64,000 nt of DNA from the NCBI RefSeq assembly GCF_000429905.1, contig NZ_AUCT01000020.1, positions 95,643 to 159,642 of the forward strand, given 5' to 3'. Made by a program: the position numbers and the translations under genes. Every line of letters begins with the position of its first letter. Positions within the stretch are counted from its first letter, which is position 1. The stretch comes from Desulfatibacillum aliphaticivorans DSM 15576 (GTDB lineage Bacteria > Desulfobacterota > Desulfobacteria > Desulfobacterales > Desulfatibacillaceae). Shown here in pieces: positions 28,534 through 37,552 of this stretch. Below the pieces are notes generated by a model. The model made no database searches, was not told where the DNA came from, and saw nothing but the letters and a program-made list of their open reading frames with translations.

Positions 28534-29235
28534 TTATTCTGCGTGTGACGACGGACCCGCCGGCAGGGATTGCCCGGCGCCGTTTTGGGGCAGGCTGTGA
28601 AAGACGTGGATCATCCACACCACGGCGATGATGGGGATGAACAAATTCACCAAGGGCACCAGGGCGATGAGGGTGATGATAAAGCCTCCGCCGTAAACGG
28701 CCGCCTTGTTGGTGGATTCCATGCGCAAGGCCTGGGGCTTGCCGATGTGGTATCCGGCGGCGCTTTCGAAAAACTCCCGGCCCAAGAGGTAGGTGTTTAA
28801 AGCGATGGAGACGAACAGCCCGATTCCGCCCAAGAGATAAAAGGGCAGAACCAGCATGTTCAGGAATACGGCCCATGCCGTGAACTTGATGTCGTGAAAA
28901 AGGTCCGGCCACAAACGGGGGCCTTCCTGGCGCACTTTTTCCGGGTAGTAAATGCGTTCCACCTTGTCGATGGCGGTTTCCTGGAACACCCCGCCGATGA
29001 GCACGGTCAGGGCCGGAAGCATAAACCAACCCCCCACGCCCGCGGCGATTCCCACGGTTCCCTGGATCAGCCAGTTCAGCCAGGCGGCGTCAAAGTTCAC
29101 CAGCCAGGCGGTAAAAGCGTTGATTCCCATAAAAGCGGCGATCACAATAATCAGGGCCAGCCCGGCGCAAGCCAGCATGAGCGAAACCAGCCCCGCCTTG
29201 CCAATGGAAGCGATTGTTTTGGCGAATGGAAACAT
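28534..29235 (-). CDS. EI24/CysZ-like integral membrane protein
   Basis: 233 residues with four or more transmembrane segments (~12-40, ~62-85, ~120-150, ~190-222). The pattern 'GWFMLPALTVLIGGVFQETAIDKVERIYYP' followed by 'LNTYLLGREFFESAAGYHIG' is typical of the EI24 domain family, which includes the CysZ sulfate permease. Last gene of the alkane operon, about 180 bp downstream of the carboxyltransferase, so membership is probable but less certain. It could import sulfate or serve a membrane function linked to hydrophobic substrates; nothing in the sequence decides. Confidence 0.75.
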   Translation of the reverse strand: MFPFAKTIASIGKAGLVSLMLACAGLALIIVIAAFMGINAFTAWLVNFDAAWLNWLIQGTVGIAAGVGGWFMLPALTVLIGGVFQETAIDKVERIYYPEKVRQEGPRLWPDLFHDIKFTAWAVFLNMLVLPFYLLGGIGLFVSIALNTYLLGREFFESAAGYHIGKPQALRMESTNKAAVYGGGFIITLIALVPLVNLFIPIIAVVWMIHVFHSLPQNGAGQSLPAGPSSHAE

Positions 29236-29416
29236 GATAGATCCTGTATGATGAATAGCGGTTGCACCGCGTCATTGTGCCGGCGGCCGGTTGCGGCCGC
29301 GCAACCCCCCAAGGCCTTGCCTCGCCCTATAATCATCGGGCGGGCAATCGGTTTCTTATATTAGCACAGATCCGCTTGCAATTGCTATCACTGGCGGCAA
29401 ATAAAGCTTCCAATCC

Positions 29417-31000
29417 CTACAACGGAATGTTCCCGTGCCGCTTGACGGGATGGTTGACTGTTTTGGTCCGCAGCATTTTCAAGGCTTTGATCAAAAAACG
29501 CCTTGTTTCGGCCGGCGCCACAACTTCCTCCACATTGGTGTTGGAGGAGACGTCGTAAATGGGGTTGGCGTAGGTTTCGCGATACTCCTTCAACTTGTTT
29601 TGAAGAAAGTCGGGGTCCGTCATGGCGTCGGGATGTCTGCCGTATAGCAGCATGACGGATTGATCCGCCCCCAGAATGCCCGTTTCCATGATGGGCCAGT
29701 ACACCACCAGGTCCGTGCCCAATCCCGGAAGCACCCCCATGCCAAGGTTCCCCCCTCCGTACGCCTTGCGGGTAACCACGGAAATTCTGGGCACGGCGGC
29801 CTCGCACAAAGCGTACAAGACCTTGGCGCCATGCCGGATAATGCCTGCGTGCTCCTGGGCGGAACCGGGCAGATAGGCCGGGGTGTCCACCAACAGGACC
29901 AGGGGAATGTTGAAGGAATCGCAGAACCGGATGAACCGGGCCTGCTTGTCGCTGCTGTTCACGGTCATGGACCCGGCCATCACCTTTGGCTGATTGGCTA
30001 TGATCCCCACGGACCGGCCGTCCAGCCGGGCAAAGCCCACCACGACCTCTTTGGCGAACTCCTTTTTAACCTCAAAAAAGTCTCCATTGTCCACAATCAC
30101 CTTGACGGCCTGCCGAACGTCGTAGGGCTTGTTGGGAGCGGTGGGCACGATGTCGGCGAGCTCGTGGCACATGCGGTCCGGGTCGTCCCCTGTTTCCACA
30201 ATGGGAGGCTGTTCATCGCAATTCAGGGGGAGAAAACTTAACAAAGTGCGTATATCTGTCAGAAGCGTTTTTTCGTCCGGGCTCCGGAAATCGCAGTTGC
30301 CCGAAACCTGGGCGTGAACCCGGGCGCCGCCAAGGTCCTCCATGCTGATTTCCTCCCCGGTGACCATCTGGACCACCATGGGGCCGGTAATGAACATGTG
30401 GCTGGTTTTATCCACCATAAAGACAAAATCATTCAAGGCCGGAGAATAGACGGAAATCCCGCCGCAGGCGCCCATGATGGCCGAAATCTGGGGAATAATC
30501 CCGGAAGCCAGGGTGTTGGGATAAAACACCGAGCCCCCGTGCTTTTGGGAAATGCTGCCGAAAATAGACCGCTTGCCGGCGGACAAAAATTCCAGTTCGT
30601 CCTGGTTGGGCAGCCGCGCTCCCGGGGAGTCGTGCAGCCCGATCAGGGGCGCCCGCATTTCCAGGGCGCGCTCTATGGTGCGATACATCTTGTACCCGTG
30701 CTCTATGCCCACGGACCCGCCCCGCACCGTGCGGTCCTGGGAATAGACAAAGACCTGGCGGCCGTTTATGGTTCCGCTTCCGCACACCAGGCCGTCCGCC
30801 GGGGCGTCGAGCTTGTGGCCCGCCAGCATGTTGAGCTCCAAAAAGCTGTCAGGGTCCAGCAAAAAATCCAGTCTTTCCCTGGCGGTCATTTTGCCTTCGC
30901 TATGATGTTTTTCAATGCGATCCTCTCCGCCGCCCAAACGGACTTTCGCACGGGCTTCCTCCAACTGGGCAATTCGTTTGGAATACAATTCGTCCATCAT
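29417..31000 (-). CDS. Acyl-CoA carboxyltransferase (propionyl-/methylmalonyl-CoA type beta subunit)
   Basis: 527 residues, biotin-dependent carboxyltransferase of the PccB/MmdA family. 'GKMTARERLDFLLDPDSFLE', 'DGLVCGSGTINGRQVFVYSQDRTVRGGSVG', 'IGLHDSPGARL', 'GACGGISVYSPALNDFVFMV', 'PRISVVTRKAYGGGNLGMG' and C-terminal 'DPDFLQNKLKEYRETYANPI' are all typical. In the alkane pathway it could remove the malonyl carboxyl from (2-methylalkyl)malonyl-CoA by transcarboxylation. No biotin carrier or biotin carboxylase gene is nearby, so partners must be elsewhere. Closely follows the enoyl-CoA hydratase gene (30 bp). Confidence 0.93.
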   Translation of the reverse strand: MMDELYSKRIAQLEEARAKVRLGGGEDRIEKHHSEGKMTARERLDFLLDPDSFLELNMLAGHKLDAPADGLVCGSGTINGRQVFVYSQDRTVRGGSVGIEHGYKMYRTIERALEMRAPLIGLHDSPGARLPNQDELEFLSAGKRSIFGSISQKHGGSVFYPNTLASGIIPQISAIMGACGGISVYSPALNDFVFMVDKTSHMFITGPMVVQMVTGEEISMEDLGGARVHAQVSGNCDFRSPDEKTLLTDIRTLLSFLPLNCDEQPPIVETGDDPDRMCHELADIVPTAPNKPYDVRQAVKVIVDNGDFFEVKKEFAKEVVVGFARLDGRSVGIIANQPKVMAGSMTVNSSDKQARFIRFCDSFNIPLVLLVDTPAYLPGSAQEHAGIIRHGAKVLYALCEAAVPRISVVTRKAYGGGNLGMGVLPGLGTDLVVYWPIMETGILGADQSVMLLYGRHPDAMTDPDFLQNKLKEYRETYANPIYDVSSNTNVEEVVAPAETRRFLIKALKMLRTKTVNHPVKRHGNIPL

Positions 31001-31030
31001 GATCTCCCTTAATGAAATCCCGCAAGGGAC

Positions 31031-31816
31031 TTATTTTCCTTTGAACACAGGCTCCCGTTTTTCCAGGAAGGCTCCGAAGCCCTCGATCATATCCTCCGTC
31101 TGCATGCATACGGAGAGCACATAGGATTCATAGTCCAGCGCCTGGGGCAGGTCCCATTTTCCGTAATTTTGCAGGCCGCGCTTGGCAAAGGCTATGGGAA
31201 TGGGGGCGTTATGGGCGAAGCGATGCGCCATGTCCCAGGCGGCCTGGGCCAGTTCCTCCTGGGGAACCAGCTTGTTCAAGAGGCCTATGCGAAAGGCTTC
31301 CTCCGCCTCCACCACTTCGCCGCCGAAAATAAGCTCGCAGGCTTTGGAATAGCCCACAAGGCGGGGCAGAAAATAGACGCCGCCCCAATCCGGATGCACG
31401 CCGCGCCGGACGAACACCTGGCCGAATTTGGCCTTGTCGCTCCCGATCCGGATGTCGCAGGCCAGGGCCAGGTTGCATCCTCCCCCGGCGGCCGGGCCGT
31501 TGACGGAGGCGATCACCGGCTTTTCCATGCTGTTGATCAACAGCACCGCCTGGTTCATGGCATGGCGCTCCGCCGTAACGGTTGGGGCCAGGGCCTTGGT
31601 GGTTCCCGAAGCGAATTCGCCCACGTCCCCGCCCGTGCAGAAGTATTTGCCGGCGCCGGTGATGACCACGCACCGGACGTCTTTATCGGCCGCTGCATCC
31701 TCCAGGGCCTGGACGATTTCCTGACGCATGAGTCCGCCAAAGGAATTGTATCTGTCAGGCCGGTTAAGCGTTATAAGGGCCACGTGCTCTTTTTTTTCCA
31801 ACAGGACATGCTCCAT
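31031..31816 (-). CDS. Enoyl-CoA hydratase/isomerase family protein (second copy)
   Basis: 261 residues from 'MEHVLLEKKEHVALITLNRP' (ATG at 31814-31816 behind a G-rich SD). Crotonase fold: 'GKYFCTGGDVGEFASG' (first oxyanion loop), 'VNGPAAGGGCNLALACDIRIGSDKAKFGQVFVRRGVHPDWGG' (second oxyanion loop and a GVHPDWGG catalytic region), and 'EEAFRIGLLNKLVP'. Likely hydrates branched enoyl-CoA in beta-oxidation of the rearranged alkane product. The catalytic Glu position typical of ECH is here in RGVHPDWGG, so the reaction could also be isomerase- or decarboxylase-like. Confidence 0.9.
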   Translation of the reverse strand: MEHVLLEKKEHVALITLNRPDRYNSFGGLMRQEIVQALEDAAADKDVRCVVITGAGKYFCTGGDVGEFASGTTKALAPTVTAERHAMNQAVLLINSMEKPVIASVNGPAAGGGCNLALACDIRIGSDKAKFGQVFVRRGVHPDWGGVYFLPRLVGYSKACELIFGGEVVEAEEAFRIGLLNKLVPQEELAQAAWDMAHRFAHNAPIPIAFAKRGLQNYGKWDLPQALDYESYVLSVCMQTEDMIEGFGAFLEKREPVFKGK

Positions 31817-31847
31817 AATCCCCCCATAGATGACGACGCGAAAAAAC

Positions 31848-32801
31848 TCAGCTAAAAAAAGATGTTTCCATTTGCCGGCCAATCCGCCTGAAGCCTTCCG
31901 TGATTTCGCGGATGATTTCCTCCACGCTTTGCTCCCCGGCGACAAGCCCTGCCGTCTGGCCGCACGGCATAACCGCGGTTTGCCGGTCCCCTCCGCTCAT
32001 GACGTACGTGGCGTCCCCGGACTTGATCATGGCCTTATCCGCTTCGCCGGCGTCCATGCCCGCAACCATCTTTGTGACCGCGTTTTTCAAGACCCGGATG
32101 GGCATGGCTTCCTTCCCCAGGATCAGGGTCGCCTCGCAGTCCGCGTTTTTGAGGCAGTCCTTGAAAAAGGCCGGAGCGCCGCTTTCCGTACAGAGGACAA
32201 AGCGCGTCCCCATCTCCACCCCTTGGGCGCCCAAGGCGAAAGCCGCGGCCGCGCCCCGGGAGTCGGCTATGCCCCCGGCTGCGATGACCGGGATGTCCAG
32301 GTTGTCCACCAGTTGGGGGATGAGGCAAAAGGTCGTCACATGCTCCCTCCCCACATGTCCGCCCGCTTCAAAGCCCATGGCCGTGACCGCGTCCACGCCG
32401 GCGTCCTGGGCTTTCAGGGCCATGGCCAGGGAGGAAACCTTGTGCACGACCTTGAGCCCGCCCTCCCGGGCAAGCCCCATAATCTTGGCCGGATTCCCGG
32501 CGGAGGTGCTGATGGCCTTCACTCCCATTTCAATGGCGACCTCAATGAGTTCCCGCGCATTGGGCCGATACACCGGAATATTCACGCCCACCGGTTTGTC
32601 TGTCAGGGTTTTAACCTCTTCCAATTGCCTGCGCAGGGTTTCGGGCGCCATGCCCGAGGCGGCGATGAGGCCGAATCCCCCGGCATTGGAAACCGCCGCA
32701 GCCAGCCTGGCGTGGGTGATCAGCCGCATGGCGCCCAGAACAATGGGGTATTGGGTTCCCAGGATTTCCGAAACCGGGTTATTCTTGCTGCAACTTGGCA
32801 T
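31848..32801 (-). CDS. NMO/2-nitropropane dioxygenase-type FMN oxidoreductase
   Basis: 317 residues, TIM-barrel flavoprotein of the NMO / FabK-like family. 'YPIVLGAMRLITHARLAAAVSNAGGFGLIAASGMAPE' is the family N-terminus, followed by 'GVDAVTAMGFEAGGHVGREHVTTFCLIPQLVD', 'IPVIAAGGIADSRGAAAAFALGAQGVEMGTRFVLCTES' (phosphate-binding Gly loop). In strict anaerobes such proteins are more plausibly enoyl-thioester reductases than nitronate oxygenases. Start has SD AAGGAGG and overlaps the end of the acyl-CoA synthetase gene by 23 bp, so it belongs to the operon. Confidence 0.85.
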   Translation of the reverse strand: MPSCSKNNPVSEILGTQYPIVLGAMRLITHARLAAAVSNAGGFGLIAASGMAPETLRRQLEEVKTLTDKPVGVNIPVYRPNARELIEVAIEMGVKAISTSAGNPAKIMGLAREGGLKVVHKVSSLAMALKAQDAGVDAVTAMGFEAGGHVGREHVTTFCLIPQLVDNLDIPVIAAGGIADSRGAAAAFALGAQGVEMGTRFVLCTESGAPAFFKDCLKNADCEATLILGKEAMPIRVLKNAVTKMVAGMDAGEADKAMIKSGDATYVMSGGDRQTAVMPCGQTAGLVAGEQSVEEIIREITEGFRRIGRQMETSFFS

Positions 32802-34353
32802 ACTCCTCCTTCAATTCCATTTTTTTGACTTTCATGGTGGCGGTGAGGGGCAATTCCTCCACAAAGAAAATTTTGGAAGGATGCTTGAACCGGGCCGCCT
32901 TTCCCTGGAGGTATTCCAAAACCTCTTCCTCGGCCAGTTCCTGGCCCATGGCGGGCACGATAAAGGCGGCGCCCGTCTCCCCCCATTTTTCGTCGGGCAC
33001 TCCAATGATGGAAACATTCAACACCTTGGGATGGCCTGCCAGAATCTTTTCCACTTCCGCCGGATATACGTTTTCGCCGCCGCTGCGGTACATGTCCTTG
33101 GCCCGGTCCACAATGTACAGGTAGCCTTCCTCATCCATGTACCCCAGGTCGCCGGTGTTCAGAATGCCGTTGACAATGGCTTTTTCCGTCATGTCAGGCA
33201 GGTTCCAATAACGGCTCATGACCGTGGGGCCCTTGGCGAGAATATGGCCGATTTCACCCGGGGGAAGCTCCTTGCCGTTGTTGTCCCCAATCCATACATG
33301 GGCGAAAAAGCCGGGCTTGCCGATGGAACCCATTTTTCGCTGGATGTCTTCCTTGGGAACAAGGGTCATGGCGCTGCATTCGGTCTGGCCGAAGCCCTGC
33401 TGCATGTACAGCCCTCGTTTGGCCAGTTCCTCAAACAGGCTGGGGGGCGTTCTTTCCCCGCCTCCCATGACGCTGCGCACGCTGGAGACGTCAATCTGAT
33501 CCAGCTTGCCGGTGTCCAGGATAAACCGCCACATGGTGGTGAGCGCGAAAACCGCCGTGGCCTTATAACGCTCTATATCCTGGGCGAATTCGTCCGGGTT
33601 GAATCCCCGCCGCATGACCAGGGTGATGCCCGAAAAAATCACGGGGGTGGCCACAATGAACAGGCCTCCCGAATGGAACAAAGGCATTTGGGCCACCATG
33701 ACTTCGTTGGCGGAGATGTTCTGATTGTCCTGCACATAGAGGGAGGTTTGAAAGCACTTGAAATAGGTCTGCCCGTGGGAAAGAACCGCGCCTTTGGGAT
33801 TGCCGGTCACGCCGCTGGTGTATACGATGGCCAAATCGTCGTCCATGGCGATGGGGCTGTCCGGGACGGGCTCGCTAACCGGTTTGTCGTCCGCGCCTGC
33901 ATGAAAATCAGCGGCCCAGTCAGGCCGGGCCGGGGCGTCGGGGTTTCCGCTTTGGCAATAGACGAACTTGTCGTTTTCCACCTTCAGGTTGGAACGAACA
34001 GGATCGATGGAGTAAAAAAAGCAGTCGTGAAAAAGCAGCAGGCGGCATTGGGAGTCGTTGATCTGGTATTCCAGTTCCGGGCCTGTCAGCCGCCAGTTCA
34101 AGGGAACGAAGATGACCCCCAGCTTGGCCGCCGCAAAATAGCATTCCAAAAACTCCATGCAATTGAGCATGAGCACGCCGATTCTGTCGCCCTTTTTGAT
34201 CCCCAACTGCTGCAGATAATGGGCGCACCGGTTGGCGCCCTGGTTGAGCTGTTTGTACGAAAAGGGCTCGTCCTCAAAAATGACGGCGGTCTTGTCAGGC
34301 GTATTTTGTTCTCTTTTCTTAATAATATATCCCACATCCCAATGCGTTGACAT
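32779..34353 (-). CDS. AMP-forming acyl-CoA synthetase (candidate alkylsuccinate-CoA ligase)
   Basis: 524 residues of the ANL superfamily. P-loop-like 'VYTSGVTGNPKGAVLSH', 'QGFGQTECSA' (A5), 'GDLGYMDEEGYLYIVDRAKDMYRSGGENVYPAEVE' (A7-A8), and C-terminal 'LPLTATMKVKKMEL' with the adenylation Lys. Within the operon it would activate (1-methylalkyl)succinate to its CoA thioester, the role ascribed to AssK-type ligases; an ordinary branched fatty acid ligase is the alternative. SD is on the minus strand just after a 170-bp gap from the hydratase gene. Confidence 0.9.
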   Translation of the reverse strand: MSTHWDVGYIIKKREQNTPDKTAVIFEDEPFSYKQLNQGANRCAHYLQQLGIKKGDRIGVLMLNCMEFLECYFAAAKLGVIFVPLNWRLTGPELEYQINDSQCRLLLFHDCFFYSIDPVRSNLKVENDKFVYCQSGNPDAPARPDWAADFHAGADDKPVSEPVPDSPIAMDDDLAIVYTSGVTGNPKGAVLSHGQTYFKCFQTSLYVQDNQNISANEVMVAQMPLFHSGGLFIVATPVIFSGITLVMRRGFNPDEFAQDIERYKATAVFALTTMWRFILDTGKLDQIDVSSVRSVMGGGERTPPSLFEELAKRGLYMQQGFGQTECSAMTLVPKEDIQRKMGSIGKPGFFAHVWIGDNNGKELPPGEIGHILAKGPTVMSRYWNLPDMTEKAIVNGILNTGDLGYMDEEGYLYIVDRAKDMYRSGGENVYPAEVEKILAGHPKVLNVSIIGVPDEKWGETGAAFIVPAMGQELAEEEVLEYLQGKAARFKHPSKIFFVEELPLTATMKVKKMELKEEYAKLQQE

Positions 34354-34523
34354 AGCAAAATTCTCCTTTCTTTTCAGGGCGTTTTACGTGCAAATCAAGC
34401 TCCGGCGCAGGGCCCCGGCTTTTGGACGCAAAACGCCTGTCCGGGTAAAGCCGCCCGAAAATTCCGAAGCGCCCCCCCATGGGGACGGCCTTCTATTTGG
34501 TAATTAGGACTCTACAAAACCCC

Positions 34524-35321
34524 CTATATTCCCTTGAACACGGGGCTCCTTTTTTCAATAAAGGCCAGTTGGCCTTCTTTAAGATCCTCGCTGGCAAAGC
34601 TCTCCGCCTGAAGCTGTTCCGCCAAAGTTTTCTGTTCGGCGGTCAACCCGGTTTGGCGGGCCAGCATATTCAGGATGGTTTTGGCCCCTTTGAGGGAAAG
34701 AGGCGCATTGCCGGCAATGGAGGCGGCGAAACGCCTGACCTCTTCCTGAAACGTTTCCCTGGGATACAAATGGCTCACCACTCCCATTTCCCTGGCCTGA
34801 TGCGCGGTGTACGTCCCCGCGGTCATAAACAGTTCCCGGGTTGCACTCATTCCAATGGCGTCCACAAATTGCCGGAAGCCTTCCGCGTGGTAGACCAACC
34901 CCAATTTGGCCGGAGGCATTCCGAATTTGGCGTCGTCCGCGGACACCCTGATATCGCAGCATACCGAAAGGTTCAGGGCCGCGCCGAAGCAGAACCCGTT
35001 CCACGCGGCCAGGGTGGGATAGGGAAAATTTTCCAGGGAGTGCAGCGCCAGTTCAATAGGATTGGCGCTTTTTAAAAGGTCTTCCATTTCCGGGGCGATT
35101 TCCGTAGGTATCGCCGTAATATCGTACCCGGAAGAAAAGGCCTGGCCCTGGCCTCCCGTTACGACCACGCACCGGACTTCCGAGCCTTTGGCCCATTCCT
35201 CCAAAGCCAGGTGCATCCGGATGAGCATGTCCGGCGTGAGGGAATTCCTTTTTTCCGGACGATTGAACGTCAGGGTTCCCACATGGTTTGTTACTTCCAC
35301 AAGCAGGTTATCCCGGGTCAT
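34524..35321 (-). CDS. Enoyl-CoA hydratase/isomerase family protein (first copy)
   Basis: 265 residues from 'MTRDNLLVEVTNHVGTLTFNRPEKRNSL'. The second of two close ATGs is chosen because AAAGGAAG lies nine bases before it. 'GQAFSSGYDITAIP' and 'WNGFCFGAALNLSVCCDIRVSADDAKFGMPPAKLGLVYHAEG' are the oxyanion-hole loops. Divergent from the second copy at 31031, so it probably handles a different step or chain position. Catalytic Glu positions are not clearly conserved, and a decarboxylase or isomerase role within the crotonase superfamily is possible. Confidence 0.88.
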   Translation of the reverse strand: MTRDNLLVEVTNHVGTLTFNRPEKRNSLTPDMLIRMHLALEEWAKGSEVRCVVVTGGQGQAFSSGYDITAIPTEIAPEMEDLLKSANPIELALHSLENFPYPTLAAWNGFCFGAALNLSVCCDIRVSADDAKFGMPPAKLGLVYHAEGFRQFVDAIGMSATRELFMTAGTYTAHQAREMGVVSHLYPRETFQEEVRRFAASIAGNAPLSLKGAKTILNMLARQTGLTAEQKTLAEQLQAESFASEDLKEGQLAFIEKRSPVFKGI

Positions 35322-35402
35322 GAACATCTTCCTTTCCCTGTACGCCCCCTTGCCTGTGCAGAGGGCCGGCCTTGTTTGGGCGATTCCACCCACAGGCCCG
35401 GA

Positions 35403-35813
35403 TCAAACCCCCTGCCCGAAATCCAGGATGGGCCGGGTTTCCACCACTTCCAGCTTGACAAGGTGCTTGAGCATGGAGGAGGCGTCGCCAATGCGTTTTT
35501 TGATTTCCGCGTGAACCGCCTCGAACTCCGGCCCTTCGTCGGCCGTGTCCAGCATTTTCAAATAAAGGCGGCATCCTTCCATGGCCATGCCGGTCTTGCC
35601 CTGGATGGTCACAAAAAGGGCGGCGAAGGGATTTTGATTGAGATTGTCGTAGGTCCTGTTATCGCCCAGCATCAGGCGGATTTTGTCGCCGTCCACCAGC
35701 GTGGGGGAGCCGAAAACCGCCGCATTAACCCTTCCTTCGGCGTTGGCAGTGGCAAGCACATTGGTTCTGTCGGGCGACTCCAGGAATTCGGCGACGGTTT
35801 CACTTACCTGCAT
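35403..35813 (-). CDS. FMN-binding split-barrel (pyridoxamine 5'-phosphate oxidase-like) protein
   Basis: 136 residues from 'MQVSETVAEFLESPDRTNVLATANAEG' (ATG at 35811-35813, SD AAAGGAGAAACGTT). Small PNPOx-like fold: 'VLATANAEGRVNAAVFGSPTLVDGDKIRLMLGDNRTYDNLNQNPFAALFV' is the typical flavin-binding half. Enzymes of this type bind FMN, F420 or heme and are often redox or stress proteins. Its place between the VWA protein and the hydratase suggests a role in the alkane pathway, perhaps in protecting or re-reducing oxygen-sensitive parts, but that is speculation. Confidence 0.8.
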   Translation of the reverse strand: MQVSETVAEFLESPDRTNVLATANAEGRVNAAVFGSPTLVDGDKIRLMLGDNRTYDNLNQNPFAALFVTIQGKTGMAMEGCRLYLKMLDTADEGPEFEAVHAEIKKRIGDASSMLKHLVKLEVVETRPILDFGQGV

Positions 35814-35839
35814 AACGTTTCTCCTTTGCGTCTTGAGCT

Positions 35840-37552
35840 TCAATCAGTGGAAAAGATCCTGTTCAGCCTGTTTTCCGCAGCCAGGTTCTTTGCGTCTCCA
35901 TAAAGAAATGACCATTTCAAAAGTTTTTCCATGGCCGACGGAAGCTGTCCGAAGCGGCTTACGAACTGAATGGTCCTCCCATACTGCTCCTTCATTCGGC
36001 TCCGGTCCTTTACGCCGCATCCAATGGTGACCAGATTGATGTTTTGCTGACGGCAGTAATCTATCCCGCACGACGCATCCACCCCGAAATTGGACTCCCC
36101 GTCCGTAACGTGGATGAGCAGCTTGCGCCGTTTGTCTTTGGGCATAAAATACGCCGCTGCGATGATGGCCTGCCCCGAGGCGGTCTGGCCGCTGGGCGGC
36201 ACGGATAAAAGGTTTCGGCCGGAAATCAGCCGGGACATCATGCAAATGCCGTCCATTTCAAAATAGGCCCAGGCGCCCAGGCGGTTTTGCGAGCCGGAAA
36301 GGGCCTTATGCATATTGCCCACGGTGTTTTCCACCATGCGCCATTTACCGCCCCGCATGCTGCCCGTGGCGTCCAAAAGCAGGGTGACGTTCCAGTCCTC
36401 GGAAGGCATGGAATCCACCTGACGAAAGCAGCGGCCGTTGATGGGCGCCCGGTAAAGCCTGCGCCGGTCTATGCGTCCGCAGGCAAGCCCCCGGCTGACT
36501 ATTTTTTGCCGCTCTGCGTAATTGGCGAATATAGCCCTCAGCCGGCCCACGGTTTTCCGGTCGATGACCGGGTGGGCGGCGATGTTGAAATCCCATCTGG
36601 ATATGGGCGCCACGTCCGGGTTGTCCGGTCCGACTATGGACCGGATAATGGGCGTAATATCCGCAGAGCCCTGCGCCAGGCTGATTTCGACATCCCGTCT
36701 TAGCTCGGCGTCCAGGCCATTTTTTTTCGTTTTGGCGGGGAGGGCGGCGTCCTGCGCATTGACGCTGGAGACTGCCGAAGCCGGCGCCCACAAAAGGCGC
36801 TTATCCAAAATTTGCAGGCCCTTTACCGCCCCTTCGAGCGCAGCCCAGGCGTTTTTGTAGAGGGCCGCCCGCTCCTGGCAGCGCTGGAGTACGCCTGCGC
36901 GCCGATCCGGAAGATTCTTCAGATTTCCGGTCAGATTTTGAAGGATTTCCAGGCCTTTTTCGTAGGCCGGGTTCACGGCGCCCTCATCCTGTACAGTCCA
37001 TACGGACGCCCACCAAAGATGAATGAGAGCCTCCAGGCTGGGCTTTTCCCGGTTCAAACGGGATTCGGCGTCCTCTAAAACCCTGTTTCGTACGCCGGAC
37101 GTGTAGCGGCCCAGGACCGACCGGTCCGCCAAAAGGTCCACGTATATATCCTCGCCGGTGTGGACAATTCTTTGAAAGGCGACCCTGGACAATCCGGGCA
37201 ATGCGGCAAAATCCGGGGAAAGCAGTTTCCACACCTTTTCCGACCACTCTGTTTTATGGAAGGCCTCATGGACCGTCAGCCCCACGGCCGCATCCACGGT
37301 CTTGGGAGGCACGGGGTATTCGCCCATAACCAGGGCCGGATCAATGACAATGGAAGCCGCCTCGCCGTGGGACATGCCCGAATATTCGATGACGCCCACA
37401 TTAGGCCCGATGTGGCCTGCCGCCTTGCGGAGCGCCCGAAGCAGGTTGGCAAGCTCTTCGGCTTCCAAGCAGGAGGTGTTTTTCCGCCAGAAGCCTGACA
37501 GGGACGGAGGCGACGCGTTCCCATGGTGATCGGCTCGCGGATTAGTATGCAT
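35840..37552 (-). CDS. VWA-domain protein, partner of the MoxR-type ATPase
   Basis: About 570 residues. The second ATG (37550-37552) is preferred for its better-spaced GGAAG; it overlaps the ATPase gene end by 11 bp. The N-terminal ~370 residues are helical and resemble CobT/NorD-type proteins ('DAAVGLTVHEAFHKTEW', an HExxH-like patch reading HEAFH). The C-terminal von Willebrand A domain has 'VTLLLDATGSMRGGKW' (MIDAS DxTxS), 'SGQAIIAAAYFM' and 'LLIHVTDGESNFG'. In NorQ/NorD and CbbQ/CbbO such pairs remodel enzymes or insert cofactors, so here the pair may act on the glycyl radical enzyme. Confidence 0.85.
   Translation of the reverse strand: MHTNPRADHHGNASPPSLSGFWRKNTSCLEAEELANLLRALRKAAGHIGPNVGVIEYSGMSHGEAASIVIDPALVMGEYPVPPKTVDAAVGLTVHEAFHKTEWSEKVWKLLSPDFAALPGLSRVAFQRIVHTGEDIYVDLLADRSVLGRYTSGVRNRVLEDAESRLNREKPSLEALIHLWWASVWTVQDEGAVNPAYEKGLEILQNLTGNLKNLPDRRAGVLQRCQERAALYKNAWAALEGAVKGLQILDKRLLWAPASAVSSVNAQDAALPAKTKKNGLDAELRRDVEISLAQGSADITPIIRSIVGPDNPDVAPISRWDFNIAAHPVIDRKTVGRLRAIFANYAERQKIVSRGLACGRIDRRRLYRAPINGRCFRQVDSMPSEDWNVTLLLDATGSMRGGKWRMVENTVGNMHKALSGSQNRLGAWAYFEMDGICMMSRLISGRNLLSVPPSGQTASGQAIIAAAYFMPKDKRRKLLIHVTDGESNFGVDASCGIDYCRQQNINLVTIGCGVKDRSRMKEQYGRTIQFVSRFGQLPSAMEKLLKWSFLYGDAKNLAAENRLNRIFSTD

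Noticed and set aside
31900..34350. 816-codon open frame antisense to the NMO and acyl-CoA synthetase genes
   Set aside because: Mirror of two well-recognised genes; low-complexity composition and no recognisable motif.
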